From the NCBI RefSeq assembly GCF_014873535.1, contig NZ_JADBEF010000001.1, positions 3,472,001 through 3,536,000 on the forward strand: a stretch of 64,000 nucleotides of DNA, written 5' to 3'. Origin of the DNA: Nonomuraea africana (GTDB lineage: Bacteria > Actinomycetota > Actinomycetes > Streptosporangiales > Streptosporangiaceae). The translations under genes and the position numbers were made by a program. How positions within the stretch are numbered: the stretch's first letter is position 1; each line of letters starts with the position of its first letter. This document shows positions 25,623-34,505 of the stretch, in pieces. The notes under the pieces are model-generated. The model did not search any database, was not told where the DNA came from, and saw only the letters and a program-made list of their open reading frames with translations.

Positions 25623-25967
25623 ATGGGCGAGCGCGCACTTCGTGGCACCAGGCTCGGGGCAACCAGCTACGAGAACGACCGTAACACGGATCTGGCCCCG
25701 CGCCAGGAGGTGTCTTACACCTGTTCGAAGGGGCATCGCTTCGAGGTTCCGCTTGCCGCTGAGGCAGAGATCCCCGCCACGTGGGAGTGCCGCATGTGCG
25801 GCGCGACCGCGGTTCGCGTGGACGGCGAGCTGCCGGAGGCCAAGAAGGCGAAGCCCCCGAGGACGCACTGGGACATGCTGCTCGAGCGGCGGTCCATCGA
25901 GGACCTGGAAGAGGTGCTCAACGAGAGGCTGGCGATCCTTCGCGCGCAGCGACGCAAGAGCGCCTGA
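25623..25967 (+). CDS. rbpA: RNA polymerase-binding protein RbpA
   Basis: This 114-residue actinobacterial protein binds the RNA polymerase beta' subunit and sigma, stabilises the open complex and lowers rifampicin sensitivity. The core fold with cysteines (SYTCSKGHRFEVP at 31-43 and WECRMCG at 54-60) is present. The basic linker and the C-terminal sigma-interaction helix follow (THWDMLLERRSIEDLEEVL, about 81-99). The ATG follows TAGGAGG. It is transcribed from a SigR-type promoter and closed by a strong terminator. Confidence 0.98.
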   Translation: MGERALRGTRLGATSYENDRNTDLAPRQEVSYTCSKGHRFEVPLAAEAEIPATWECRMCGATAVRVDGELPEAKKAKPPRTHWDMLLERRSIEDLEEVLNERLAILRAQRRKSA

Positions 25968-25987
25968 CCTCCACACGGTGACGCTGG

Positions 25988-26020
25988 AACGCCCCGGACC
26001 TGCCCGGTCCGGGGCGTTTT
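25988..26020 (+). terminator. Rho-independent terminator of rbpA
   Basis: AACGCCCCGGACC (25988-26000) pairs perfectly over 13 bp with GGTCCGGGGCGTT (26006-26018) around a 5-nt loop, followed by TT. Confidence 0.9.
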
Positions 26021-26194
26021 GCGTTGCCATCCGGCAAGTCTTGCATTGCCGGTAGATCTTGCGTTGTGATGCGCGATCCTGAGGGTGAAGGCCGCCCGAC
26101 CGCGCTCGGGGCCCTTCCGAAAGCGCCGCTCAACGCACGCGCGCCACTCAAGACACGAAGCCCTGCCACATTCTCAGGGGTCAAGCGAAAATCC

Positions 26195-26689
26195 TCAGTC
26201 CTCGCGGAGGACCTCGCCGTGTACCACCTTGCTGCTCGGCGACCCGCCCGGCTGGTCGGTGCGCTGGAACGGCACTCCCAGGTGGGCGTACGGCGAGGCC
26301 GCCGCCATCGCCTTGACGCGCCTGGCGAAGAACCACGCCCCGAGCCGCCGCATGAACGGCCGCGTGAACGGCAGCACGCACAGGAACCCGACGATGTCGG
26401 TGAAGAATCCGGGCGTCAGCAGCAGCGCGCCACCGACCAGGATGAGCCCGCCGTCGGCCAGCTCCCTGTCCGGCATCCGCCCGGTCTGCAGCGCGCTCTG
26501 CAGGCTGCGCCAGGCCCTGCGGCCCTCGCGGCGGACGATCCAGGCGCCGAAGAAGCTGTCGGCGAGCAGCAGCCCGACCGTGGCCCAGCCGCCGATCACC
26601 GATCCGACCTGGATGAGCAGCCAGATCTCCAGGACGGGGACGACCAGGAAGGCCAGAAAGAGCAGGAGCCGGACCATCGTTTTCCTCAT
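26195..26689 (-). CDS. fxsA: FxsA family membrane protein
   Basis: This 164-residue protein has the FxsA layout: two N-terminal hydrophobic stretches (about 6-46), a conserved loop RREGRRAWRSLQSALQTGRMP, and a third segment with GALLLTPGFFTDIVGFLCVLP (about 87-107). In E. coli FxsA interferes with phage F exclusion of T7; its role in actinobacteria is unknown. The C-terminal 45 residues are soluble and variable. The ATG is used, and it is a single gene. Confidence 0.93.
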   Translation of the reverse strand: MRKTMVRLLLFLAFLVVPVLEIWLLIQVGSVIGGWATVGLLLADSFFGAWIVRREGRRAWRSLQSALQTGRMPDRELADGGLILVGGALLLTPGFFTDIVGFLCVLPFTRPFMRRLGAWFFARRVKAMAAASPYAHLGVPFQRTDQPGGSPSSKVVHGEVLRED

Positions 26690-26746
26690 TCGCGCAGGCG
26701 GACCGCATTGCCAAAGATAACAACGCCCGGCGGGTCGCGGACGTTC

Positions 26747-27496
26747 CTAGCCTCGGCGGCGGCGCAGTCTGGACGGCAGGCCGGTGACGCCCCAGACGCT
26801 CACCCGCCAGAGGGCCTCCGAGATGACCTTCCCGCTCATCTTGCTCGCGCCGTGGGCCCGCTCGACGAACGTGATGGGCACCTCGGCGACGCGCAGCCCG
26901 TGCCTGGTGGTCCGCAGCGTCAGGTCGACCTGGAAGCAGTAGCCCTGCGACTCGACGTTGGCCAGCCCGATCTTCTCCAGGGCGGCGGCGCGGTAGACGC
27001 GGAATCCGGCGGTGGCGTCGCGGACCGGCAGCCCGAGCATCAGGCGGGTGTAGACGTTGGCGCCGCGCGAGAGGAACTGGCGGTGGGCGGGCCAGTTGAC
27101 GATCTTGCCGCCCGGCACCCAGCGCGAGCCGATGACCAGGTCGGCGCCGTCGGCCAGCGCGTTGAGCAGCTTGGGCAGTTCCTCTGGCTGGTGGGAGCCG
27201 TCGGCGTCCATCTCCACCAGGATGTCGTAGCCCTCGGCCATGCCCCAGCGGAACGCCGCGATGTAGGCCGCGCCCAGGCCCTCCTTGCCCTCCCGGTGCA
27301 GGACGTGGATGTGGTCGTCGGCGGCGGCCAGGGTGTCGGCGAGCTCGCCGGTGCCGTCGGGGCTGTTGTCGTCGGCGATCAGCAGGTGGGCGTCGGGCAG
27401 GGCCGTGCGGACCCGCTCGGTGATCAGCGGAAGGTTCTCCCGCTCGTTGTAGGTGGGGACGACGACGAGCACCCGGCCGAGCGTCTGCTCCATCAT
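26747..27496 (-). CDS. ppm1: Polyprenol monophosphomannose synthase (GT2)
   Basis: This 249-residue GT2 glycosyltransferase has PTYNERENL (14-22), DDNSPDGT (42-49) and the metal-binding DADGSHQP (97-104), as in dolichol-phosphate mannose synthases. It transfers mannose from GDP-mannose to polyprenyl phosphate for lipoglycans and protein O-mannosylation. No membrane helices are present, unlike Glt-type enzymes. The ATG at 27496 overlaps the Lnt stop (ATGA), so synthesis is coupled with Lnt. In mycobacteria the same two activities are fused in one Ppm1 polypeptide. Confidence 0.95.
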   Translation of the reverse strand: MMEQTLGRVLVVVPTYNERENLPLITERVRTALPDAHLLIADDNSPDGTGELADTLAAADDHIHVLHREGKEGLGAAYIAAFRWGMAEGYDILVEMDADGSHQPEELPKLLNALADGADLVIGSRWVPGGKIVNWPAHRQFLSRGANVYTRLMLGLPVRDATAGFRVYRAAALEKIGLANVESQGYCFQVDLTLRTTRHGLRVAEVPITFVERAHGASKMSGKVISEALWRVSVWGVTGLPSRLRRRRG

Positions 27497-29055
27497 CGGC
27501 CCTCTCCCCTGCGACGCCACACGGCCACGCCGATCGCGGCCGCTCCGATCAGAATCAATGCCCACTCCGGCGCCGCGCCCATGCGCGTGGCGATCGTCGT
27601 CTGGGTGCGCACCGGCACCTGAACCACGTTCATGGCGGCGACGCGCTCCTTTGTCTGCCAGGCGACCTTACCTTCTGGCGTGACATAGGCGGAGATCCCC
27701 GTGGTCGCCGCGGTGACGATGGCCCTGTTGTGCTCCACGGCCCGCAGCTGTGACATGGCCAGCTGCTGCGGCGGCAGGTTCGACAGCGCATAGGTGGCGT
27801 TGTTGGTCTGCACGACCAGTGGGGTGCCGCCGGCCCTGACGGTCTGCCGTACGACCCAGTCGTAGGCGACCTCGTAGCAGTTGACCGCGCCGACGGTGAC
27901 CGGGCCCATGCGCAGCGCGCCGGGTTTGTCGCCCGGCACCGACTGCCTGCCCACCAGGTTGGCCCGCTCGAACAGGGCCAGGAAGATCTCCTTGAACGGG
28001 GTGTACTCGCCGAAGGGCACCAGCTGCTGCTTGTCGTAGTAGGCGCCTGGACCCTTGACGGGGTCCCACACCAGGCTGCGGGTGGCGCGGTTGGCGTCGC
28101 CGATCGCGACCACGGCGCCGACCAGCGTAGGCACCCCGACGTCCTTGACGGAGTCGTCGATGATCTTCCTGGCGGTCGCGTCGCGGTAGGGGTCGATGTC
28201 GGTGGAGTTCTCGGGGAGCACCACCACATCGGGTTTGAGCAGCGTGCCCTCGCGGGCGGCCTTGGCCAGGGCGTGGGTGCCGTTGGCGTGGTTGCGCAGC
28301 ACGATCGCGGGCTCGTCGCCCAGCGGGTTCATCCCCTCGCCCGGCACGTTGCCCTGCACGATGCCGATGTTGACGGTCCTGCCCTCGTCGCCGGGGCGCG
28401 GGACGGCGAAGGTCAGCAGAGGTACGGCCAGCGCCAACGCCACCGGCACGACCCTGCGCGGCTGCAGCACGGCGTAGGCGAGCAGCGCCCCTGACACGGT
28501 GACGGCGAAGGAGACCAGGGGCACCCCGCCCAGCGCGGCGTAGCCGGTGAACAGGCTCTCGCCCTGGCTGAAGGCCACCCGGGCCCAGGGGAAGCCGCCG
28601 ACGGGGAACAGGCCGCGCGCCCACTCCATGGCCACCCACAGCGCGCCGAACCACAGCGGCCAGGCCGGCAGCCTGAACACCAGCGCGGCCGGCGCGGCCA
28701 TGGCGGCGTAGAAGAGGCTCTCGACGGCGACCAGGCCTATCCAGGCGTCCACGCCGATCGGGCGGACCCAGGCCAGGGCGGGCAGCAGGAAGACCAGGGC
28801 GGCGAGGTAGCCGAGCCAGGCGGCCCGGCGGGGGCGCGTGCCGTACAGGCTGAGGACGATCAGGGTGATACCGAGAGGCGCGCACAGCCACCAGCTGAGC
28901 GGGGGGAAGGCGAGGAACACCAGCAGGCCGCCGAGGGCGGCCGCGGCGGCCCTGGCCCACAGCAGGCCGCGGGGGGCGCCCACCGGCGCGGTGGGCAGCG
29001 TCACGGCGCCCTGCTTCTCCTGCACCACGGCCGGGGTTCTCCTCGCGATTCGCAT
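27493..29055 (-). CDS. lnt: Apolipoprotein N-acyltransferase
   Basis: About 520 residues from the ATG at 29055. Some six or seven membrane helices occupy residues 20-195. A periplasmic nitrilase-type domain follows, with the catalytic set seen as VVLPENSTD (Glu), KQQLVPFGEY (Lys) and AVNCYEVAYD (Cys), then a last helix near the C-terminus. It N-acylates the lipoprotein N-terminal cysteine. Coupled to ppm by ATGA overlap. Earlier in-frame codons exist up to 29151, but the extra sequence is not membrane-protein-like. Confidence 0.93.
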   Translation of the reverse strand: MRIARRTPAVVQEKQGAVTLPTAPVGAPRGLLWARAAAAALGGLLVFLAFPPLSWWLCAPLGITLIVLSLYGTRPRRAAWLGYLAALVFLLPALAWVRPIGVDAWIGLVAVESLFYAAMAAPAALVFRLPAWPLWFGALWVAMEWARGLFPVGGFPWARVAFSQGESLFTGYAALGGVPLVSFAVTVSGALLAYAVLQPRRVVPVALALAVPLLTFAVPRPGDEGRTVNIGIVQGNVPGEGMNPLGDEPAIVLRNHANGTHALAKAAREGTLLKPDVVVLPENSTDIDPYRDATARKIIDDSVKDVGVPTLVGAVVAIGDANRATRSLVWDPVKGPGAYYDKQQLVPFGEYTPFKEIFLALFERANLVGRQSVPGDKPGALRMGPVTVGAVNCYEVAYDWVVRQTVRAGGTPLVVQTNNATYALSNLPPQQLAMSQLRAVEHNRAIVTAATTGISAYVTPEGKVAWQTKERVAAMNVVQVPVRTQTTIATRMGAAPEWALILIGAAAIGVAVWRRRGEGR

Positions 29056-29115
29056 GGCTGCTGGCGGAAACGCTACCGCCCGAGGTGGCCGACCCCCAAA
29101 GGGCACACGCTGGCA

Positions 29116-29153
29116 GGGTGATCCCAGGGCAGACGGATGCCAAGGGATCACCC
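29116..29153 (-). terminator. Long two-part hairpin between helD and lnt
   Basis: GGGTGATCCC (29116-29125) pairs with GGGATCACCC (29144-29153), and inside it GGCA pairs with TGCC around a 6-nt loop, with a 2x2 internal mismatch. It could terminate helD read-through, act as an operator, or regulate the lnt leader. It lies 61-98 nt before the lnt start. Confidence 0.5.
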
Positions 29154-29264
29154 GCTAGCGGTGTGATCCGAGCGCACGGGAGCGGGAAGAGGGCCCGGAC
29201 ACCCTTCGGACCGGATCCGTCTCGTCGGCGGCGAGCGCGGAGTTCCGTTGTCTACTGGGCGGCC

Positions 29265-29281
29265 GGACCCGTCCCGGGTCC
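29265..29281 (-). terminator. Hairpin downstream of helD
   Basis: GGACCCG (29265-29271) and CGGGTCC (29275-29281) form a 7-bp stem with a 3-nt loop, about 250 nt after the helD stop. No T-run; terminator role tentative. Confidence 0.35.
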
Positions 29282-29527
29282 AACCCCCCGCCCGGTTGGG
29301 GTGCCCCGACTCGACGGACCGACGGCCCTGCACCTGGCTGTGTGGACGAAGTCACGCTCCGTCACGGACGCAGGATCCGACGATGTCAGAGACGGCCAAC
29401 CGGCCAAGTCCCGTGCTGGACTGGGCAGCAAACTACCGACTCCAACTCAGATGTCAACCGTGTCCCGATCAGCGGAAACCTCAAGTTTTCGCAGGTAGGA
29501 CATGCTCGGCGAGCTCAGTCTAATGCC

Positions 29528-31783
29528 CTAACTCCCCGCGAGTCCGCCCAGCGCCTCAGGCAGTTCGAGGTCGTGGACGACGCCCAGCCGCTGGGTCGCG
29601 CGGGTGAGCGCGACGTACAGATCGCTCGCCCCTCGCGGGGACTGCTCGAGGATCATGGCGGGCTCGGCGACGATCACGGAGTCGAACTCCAGGCCCTTCG
29701 CCTCGGCGACACCCAGGACCGCGACGGACGCCTCGAGCACCCCTCGCCCCGTGACCCCGCCGATCTGGTCGGCGAGCTTGTCCAGCAGCACGTCGGGGGC
29801 CAGGACGGCGACCCTGCCGCCGTTCTCCGTCTCCCTCAGCACCAGCTCGGGCAGCAGGTCCAGCGGGGCGGCCCAGGGCACGGCGCCGCTCTCGCGCACC
29901 GAGGTCGGGGCCCGCAGCGCGGGGTCGATGGTGGCCAGCACCCGCTGGGCGAGCTCCATCAGTTCCACGGGGGTGCGGTAGTTGATGGTGAGGGTCTCCT
30001 CGCGCCAGCGCCCCGCCACGTAGGGGTCGAGCACCTGGCCCCACGAGCGGGCGCCCGCGCTGGAGCCGGTCTGGGCGATGTCACCGACGATCGTCATGGA
30101 CCTGGTCGGGCAGCGGCGCATCACCGCCCGCCACGCCATGGGCGACAGCTCCTGCGCCTCGTCGACGATCACGTGGCCGAAGGCCCAGGTGCGGTCGGCC
30201 GCGGCCCGCTCCGCCGTCGTCAGGTACGGCTGGTCGCCGCGCTGCCGTTCGGCGAGGCGTTCGGCGTCCATGATGTCCGACAGGCCCGTCAGCTCCAGCA
30301 CCTCGCGGGCGTAGGCGAGCTCGGACTCCTTCTCGCGCTCCTCGGCGGCGCGGGCCGCGGCCAGCTCCTCCTCCGCCTGCATCGCGGTGGCGCGCAGCAC
30401 CTGTTCGTCGATGTCGCCGAGCAGTTCGGCCGCCTCGTCCAGCAGCGGCACGTCGGCCTCCGTCCACTCGGTGGACGTGCGCAGCAGCAGGGCGCGCTCC
30501 TCGCGGCTGAGGTTGCCCGCGGCGTACTCGAGGCGCTCGGCCGAGCCGTACAGGCCGAGCAACAGCCGCTGCGGCGTCAGGTAGGGCCACAGCCGGTTGA
30601 GGGCGCTCTTGACCACCGGCTCGGTGCGCAACTCCTCGCGCAGGTCGGCCAGCTCGTCGTCGTCGATGAGGCCCTTGCCGAGCTTCTTGGCCAACTGGCG
30701 GGCCAGGGCGTTGAGCAGGGAGCGCACGAAGACGGACCGCGCCTGGTTGTGGGCGCGCCGCGAGCGGGCCGCCTTGTTCCTGGCGTTCTCCATCATCGAG
30801 CGGTCGATGACGAGCCGGTGGCTGCCGAGCGGCAGCTCGATCGGCTGGCGCGGCACCCGCTGCCGGTCCCTGACCGCCCTGGCGATCACCTCCACCATGC
30901 GCACGTCGCCCTTGACCGCGGCGACCTCGGGGCGCTCCCTGCGGGTGGCGCTGACGCCCGGATAGAGCTCGCCGACCGTGGACAGCATGACGTCGGTCTC
31001 GCCGAGCGAGGGCAGCACCTGCTCGATGTAACGCAGGAAGGTGAGGCCAGGTCCGAGAATGAGCACGCCACGGCGCTCCAGGCGCTCCCTGTGGGTGTAG
31101 AGGAGGTAGGCGGCGCGGTGCAGCGCGACGACGGTCTTGCCGGTGCCGGGGCCGCCCTGGACCACCAGCACGCCGTTGAGGTCGGCACGGATGACGCGGT
31201 CCTGCTCCGACTGGATGGTCGCCACGATGTCGCGCATCCTGCCGGTGCGCTTCTCGTCGAGGGCGGCCAGCAGCGCGGCCTCGCCGTTCAGCGTGGCCCT
31301 GTCGTCGTCGGACAGCCCGTCGAGGTCGAGCAGGTCGTCGTCGACGCCGATCACCTCGCGGCCGCGCGTCTGCAGGTGGCGGCGGCGGGTCACGCCCATG
31401 GGCTGGGTCGGCGTGGCGCGGTAGAAGGGCTGGGCGACGGGCGCGCGCCAGTCGATCAGCAGCCGGTCCTGCTCGTCGTCGCTCAGGCCGAGCTTGCCGA
31501 TGTAGAGTCGGCCCTCCTCGGTGTGGTCGAGGCGGCCGAAGACCAGGCCGCGCTCGACGGCCCACAACCTGGCCAGCCTGGCGGCGTACATGCCGGCGAA
31601 GGAGTCGCGCTCCGACCTGTTCTGCTGCGTGCCGACCGCGCCCGCAGCCAAGACCTCCTTGAGCTGCTTCTGCGTGCGCTCTCGCAGCACGTCGAGCCGC
31701 TCGTAGAGCCGGGAGACGTAGTGTTGCTCTCTGGTCAGCTCGGTTTGACGAGCCTCCGTCGAACCGTTATTATTGGTAGTAAT
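29528..31783 (-). CDS. helD: HelD-type UvrD-like helicase (RNA polymerase-associated)
   Basis: A superfamily 1 ATPase with Walker A GGPGTGKT (about 210-217), a DEAQELSPM Walker B and C-terminal motifs. An N-terminal coiled coil (EQHYVSRLYERLDVLRERTQKQL) is typical of HelD proteins that enter stalled RNA polymerase and can confer rifamycin tolerance. The only ATG/GTG/TTG start in this frame is GTG at 31690, but it would cut that conserved coil. The frame stays open upstream to 31858, where an ATT at 31783 sits 6 nt after GGAG and gives ITTNNNGSTEA. I therefore place the start there (751 aa); 31690 (720 aa) is the alternative. Confidence 0.85.
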   Translation of the reverse strand: MTTNNNGSTEARQTELTREQHYVSRLYERLDVLRERTQKQLKEVLAAGAVGTQQNRSERDSFAGMYAARLARLWAVERGLVFGRLDHTEEGRLYIGKLGLSDDEQDRLLIDWRAPVAQPFYRATPTQPMGVTRRRHLQTRGREVIGVDDDLLDLDGLSDDDRATLNGEAALLAALDEKRTGRMRDIVATIQSEQDRVIRADLNGVLVVQGGPGTGKTVVALHRAAYLLYTHRERLERRGVLILGPGLTFLRYIEQVLPSLGETDVMLSTVGELYPGVSATRRERPEVAAVKGDVRMVEVIARAVRDRQRVPRQPIELPLGSHRLVIDRSMMENARNKAARSRRAHNQARSVFVRSLLNALARQLAKKLGKGLIDDDELADLREELRTEPVVKSALNRLWPYLTPQRLLLGLYGSAERLEYAAGNLSREERALLLRTSTEWTEADVPLLDEAAELLGDIDEQVLRATAMQAEEELAAARAAEEREKESELAYAREVLELTGLSDIMDAERLAERQRGDQPYLTTAERAAADRTWAFGHVIVDEAQELSPMAWRAVMRRCPTRSMTIVGDIAQTGSSAGARSWGQVLDPYVAGRWREETLTINYRTPVELMELAQRVLATIDPALRAPTSVRESGAVPWAAPLDLLPELVLRETENGGRVAVLAPDVLLDKLADQIGGVTGRGVLEASVAVLGVAEAKGLEFDSVIVAEPAMILEQSPRGASDLYVALTRATQRLGVVHDLELPEALGGLAGS

Positions 31784-31875
31784 GGGACGCTCCGGGCCTT
31801 TCTGACTGTTGTGGCAACAAATCGCAACCTTATCAGGTCCGTTGAGCCGCTGACATCACGTCTTCATTTCACCGC

Positions 31876-31905
31876 TTGACTCTATGGCGCTTTGCCGTCC
31901 ATTGT
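31876..31905 (+). promoter_or_regulatory. Candidate promoter of the sugar operon
   Basis: TTGACT at 31876-31881 and CATTGT at 31900-31905 are spaced 18 bp. The ROK palindrome begins immediately downstream, where a bound repressor would block initiation. Confidence 0.45.
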
Positions 31906-31906
31906 G

Positions 31907-31927
31907 AGTTAGGAAAGTTTCCTAACT
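31907..31927. promoter_or_regulatory. ROK-type operator, 21-bp near-perfect palindrome
   Basis: AGTTAGGAAA (31907-31916), a central G, and TTTCCTAACT (31918-31927) are perfect 10-bp arms. A/T-rich arms around a short centre are typical for ROK/NagC-type repressors. It sits 15 nt before the ROK start codon, downstream of a possible promoter. Confidence 0.85.
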
Positions 31928-31942
31928 TCGTGGGAGTCACGA

Positions 31943-33142
31943 GTGAGCGGTCCCGTCCCTGGAACACCCAGCCTGCTGCGCGCGATCAACGACCGTGCCG
32001 CCCTGCAGGTGCTGCTGGACCGCGGGCCGCTCACCCGGCCCGAGATCGGCACGCTGACGGGGCTGTCCAAACCCACCGCCTCGCAACTGCTGTCCAGGCT
32101 GCAGGAGGCGGGCCTCGTGGTGCTCGACGGCATCAGGGAGGGGCTGCCGGGCCGTACGGCCGAGCTCTACCGCATCAACCCCGCGGCCGCGTACGTGGCC
32201 GCGCTCGACGTCACCCCCGACCGCATCGAGTCCTGCGTCGCCGACATCACCGGCGAGGTCGTCGGCACCTACACCCTGCCCACCTCCCGCCGCCCCAGCG
32301 ACGGGCTGATCGACAGGCTGCGCGCCGCGCTGGACGGCGCGGGCTCGCCCGGCCCGCTGCGCAGGGTGGTGATCGGCGTGCAGGCCGCGATCGACCCCTC
32401 CACGGGCCGGCTCGGCTACGCCACGGCCAAGGACATGCCGGGCTGGCAGATCCCCAACCTGGTGCCCACGCTGAGCGAGGGGCTCGGCGTGCCCGTCGAC
32501 GTCGAGAACAACGTCAACCTCGTGGCCTTGGCCGAGCAGTCCCACGGCGCCGCCCGCGACCACCAGGACTTCGTCCTGCTGTGGGCCGACGAGGGCATCG
32601 GCTCGGCCGTCGTGCTCGGCGGGCGGATGCACCGCGGCGCGACGGGCGGCGCGGGCGAGGTCGGCTACATGCCCACCCCAGGCGCGCCGACCGCGCGCGA
32701 GGCGGGCCTCTACGCCAACCACGGCTACCAGGCCCTCACCGGCGGCCCCGCCGTGCTCAAGCTGCTGCGTTCGTACGGCGTGCGCGGCACCGACTTCCGC
32801 CAGGCCATCGCCGCCGCCGTGCGAACCGCGGCCGGCAGCGGCACCAAGGCGGACGACGCCCGCGCGGGGCTGCGCGACATCGCCGCCCGCGTGGCCGTGG
32901 GCCTGGCCGCCATCACCTCCGTGCTCGACCCCGGGCTCGTCGTGCTCACCGGCGGCATCGTGATGTCGGGCGGCGAGACCCTGCGCGAGCTCATCGAGCA
33001 CGAGCTCCACGCGCTCACCATCCCCAGGCCGCACGTGCGGCTGTCGACGGTCGAGGGCAACCCGGTGCTGGCCGGCGCCCTCGACCTCGCTCTCGACACC
33101 ACCCGTGAAGAGGTCTTCAGCTCGACCGTTCCCCCCTCTTAG
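31943..33142 (+). CDS. ROK family transcriptional regulator
   Basis: This 399-residue protein has an N-terminal winged helix (LTRPEIGTLTGLSKPTASQLLSRLQEAGLV, about 31-60) and an actin-like ROK sugar-sensing domain with VENNVNLVAL (around 190) and the EVGYMPTPG segment where ROK proteins carry their zinc motif. The CxCGxxGC zinc cysteines are not present. It heads the sugar operon and faces a 21-bp palindrome, so autoregulation with derepression by the imported sugar or its phosphate is likely. GTG start, GGGAG 6 nt upstream. Confidence 0.93.
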   Translation: MSGPVPGTPSLLRAINDRAALQVLLDRGPLTRPEIGTLTGLSKPTASQLLSRLQEAGLVVLDGIREGLPGRTAELYRINPAAAYVAALDVTPDRIESCVADITGEVVGTYTLPTSRRPSDGLIDRLRAALDGAGSPGPLRRVVIGVQAAIDPSTGRLGYATAKDMPGWQIPNLVPTLSEGLGVPVDVENNVNLVALAEQSHGAARDHQDFVLLWADEGIGSAVVLGGRMHRGATGGAGEVGYMPTPGAPTAREAGLYANHGYQALTGGPAVLKLLRSYGVRGTDFRQAIAAAVRTAAGSGTKADDARAGLRDIAARVAVGLAAITSVLDPGLVVLTGGIVMSGGETLRELIEHELHALTIPRPHVRLSTVEGNPVLAGALDLALDTTREEVFSSTVPPS

Positions 33143-33161
33143 ATTGCAGGAGGCACCCCCC

Positions 33162-34505
33162 GTGCGTTTCGTCCCCCTTGCGGTCGCAGGACTCACCGCT
33201 CTTGCGCTGACCGCGTGTACGGCGGGCAAGGAGGCGCCGCCCTCGCTCGGCGCCCAGCCCAAACCCTCAGGCTCGGCCGCGCAGGCGCTGCCCGCGGCCA
33301 CCATCGAGCTCTGGCACGGTTTCCAGACCGACGCCGAGGTCAAGGCCTTCGAGGACGCGATCGCGGGCTTCAACAAGAAGTTCCCGCAGATCACCGTCAA
33401 GACCACCAAGGCCGTCCAGGACGACCAGATCACCCAGGCCATCCGCAGCGGCAAGGCGCCCGACGTGGCCGCCTCCTTCACCACCGACAACGTGGCCCTG
33501 TGGTGCAAGACCGGAGCGTTCCAGGATCTCACGGCGGTCATCAAGCAGGACGGCATCGACCTGTCGGTGCTGCCCGAGGCCTCGCGCTCCTACACCGAGT
33601 TCGAGGGCAAGCGCTGCATGATGCCGCTGCTCGCCGACGCCTACGGCATGTTCTACAACAAGGCCCTGATGAAGGGGAACGAGCCGCCCAAGACCCTGTC
33701 GGAGCTGACCGAACTGACCAAGGAGCTGACGGTCAGGGACCCCGACGGCACGATCAAGGTGGCCGGCTTCATCCCCAGCTTCCAGTACTACGAGAACTCC
33801 CCCTCCCACCTGGCCCCGATGGTCGGCGCCAAGTGGTACAACGAGGACGGCACCTCCGCCATCGGCTCCGACCCGGCCTGGAAGCAGCTGCTGACCTGGC
33901 AGAAGGAGCTCGTCGACTGGTACGGCTACGCCAACCTGGAGAAGTTCCGCCGCAGCCTCGGCGACGAGTGGGGCGCGGCCCACCCGTTCTTCAAGGGCAA
34001 GGTCGCGATGATCGTCGACGGCGAGTGGCGCAACGCCATGATCGCCAACGACTCCAAGGCCAAGTCGCTCGACTACGGCACCGCCCCGCTGCCCGTCGCC
34101 GACGACAAGCCTGACCTGTACGGCAGCGGCTTCACCGCGGGCACCGTGATCGGCGTGCCGAAGGGCGCCAAGAACCCGCAGCACGCGTGGGAGCTGATCA
34201 AGCACCTGACCACCGACACCGACAGCCTGGTGACGCTCTCGAACGCGCTGCGCAACGTGCCCACCACCAAGGCGGCGATGGAGTCTCCCGAGCTGGCCGC
34301 CGACGCCAACTTCAAGACCTTCCTCGACATCTTCGCCCACCCGAAGACGAGCACCCTGCCCGCCTCGGTCAACAGCGTCTTCAACCAGGACGCCCTGTCC
34401 ACCTTCCTCACCAACTGGGAGAAGGGCGCGGTCAAGGATCTCGACGCGGGGTTGAAGGACGTCGACAAGCGCATCAACGACAAGCTGAAGCTCTCCGGCG
34501 GATGA
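33162..34505 (+). CDS. ABC transporter sugar-binding lipoprotein
   Basis: This 447-residue family 1 (MalE-type) solute-binding protein has a lipoprotein signal peptide: short positive start, hydrophobic core and lipobox LTAC (cleavage before Cys near residue 17), then an Ala/Pro/Ser linker. The mature domain starts IELWHGFQTDAEVKAF, characteristic of oligosaccharide-binding members. GTG start with GCAGGAGG upstream. It is anchored to the outer face of the membrane and delivers sugar to the two downstream permeases. Confidence 0.93.
   Translation: MRFVPLAVAGLTALALTACTAGKEAPPSLGAQPKPSGSAAQALPAATIELWHGFQTDAEVKAFEDAIAGFNKKFPQITVKTTKAVQDDQITQAIRSGKAPDVAASFTTDNVALWCKTGAFQDLTAVIKQDGIDLSVLPEASRSYTEFEGKRCMMPLLADAYGMFYNKALMKGNEPPKTLSELTELTKELTVRDPDGTIKVAGFIPSFQYYENSPSHLAPMVGAKWYNEDGTSAIGSDPAWKQLLTWQKELVDWYGYANLEKFRRSLGDEWGAAHPFFKGKVAMIVDGEWRNAMIANDSKAKSLDYGTAPLPVADDKPDLYGSGFTAGTVIGVPKGAKNPQHAWELIKHLTTDTDSLVTLSNALRNVPTTKAAMESPELAADANFKTFLDIFAHPKTSTLPASVNSVFNQDALSTFLTNWEKGAVKDLDAGLKDVDKRINDKLKLSGG

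Larger units (their letters stand above)
29056..29527. other. Gene-free region between helD and lnt
   Basis: 472 bp without a convincing gene on either strand. It contains two inverted repeats (listed separately) and presumably the promoter of lnt-ppm. Base composition is somewhat lower in GC near 29380-29530. Confidence 0.6.

Noticed and set aside
25441..26055. 204-codon plus frame over rbpA
   Set aside because: Out of frame with rbpA and without domain similarity.
29342..31879. 845-codon plus-strand frame opposite helD
   Set aside because: Antisense shadow; the helD strand carries all helicase motifs.
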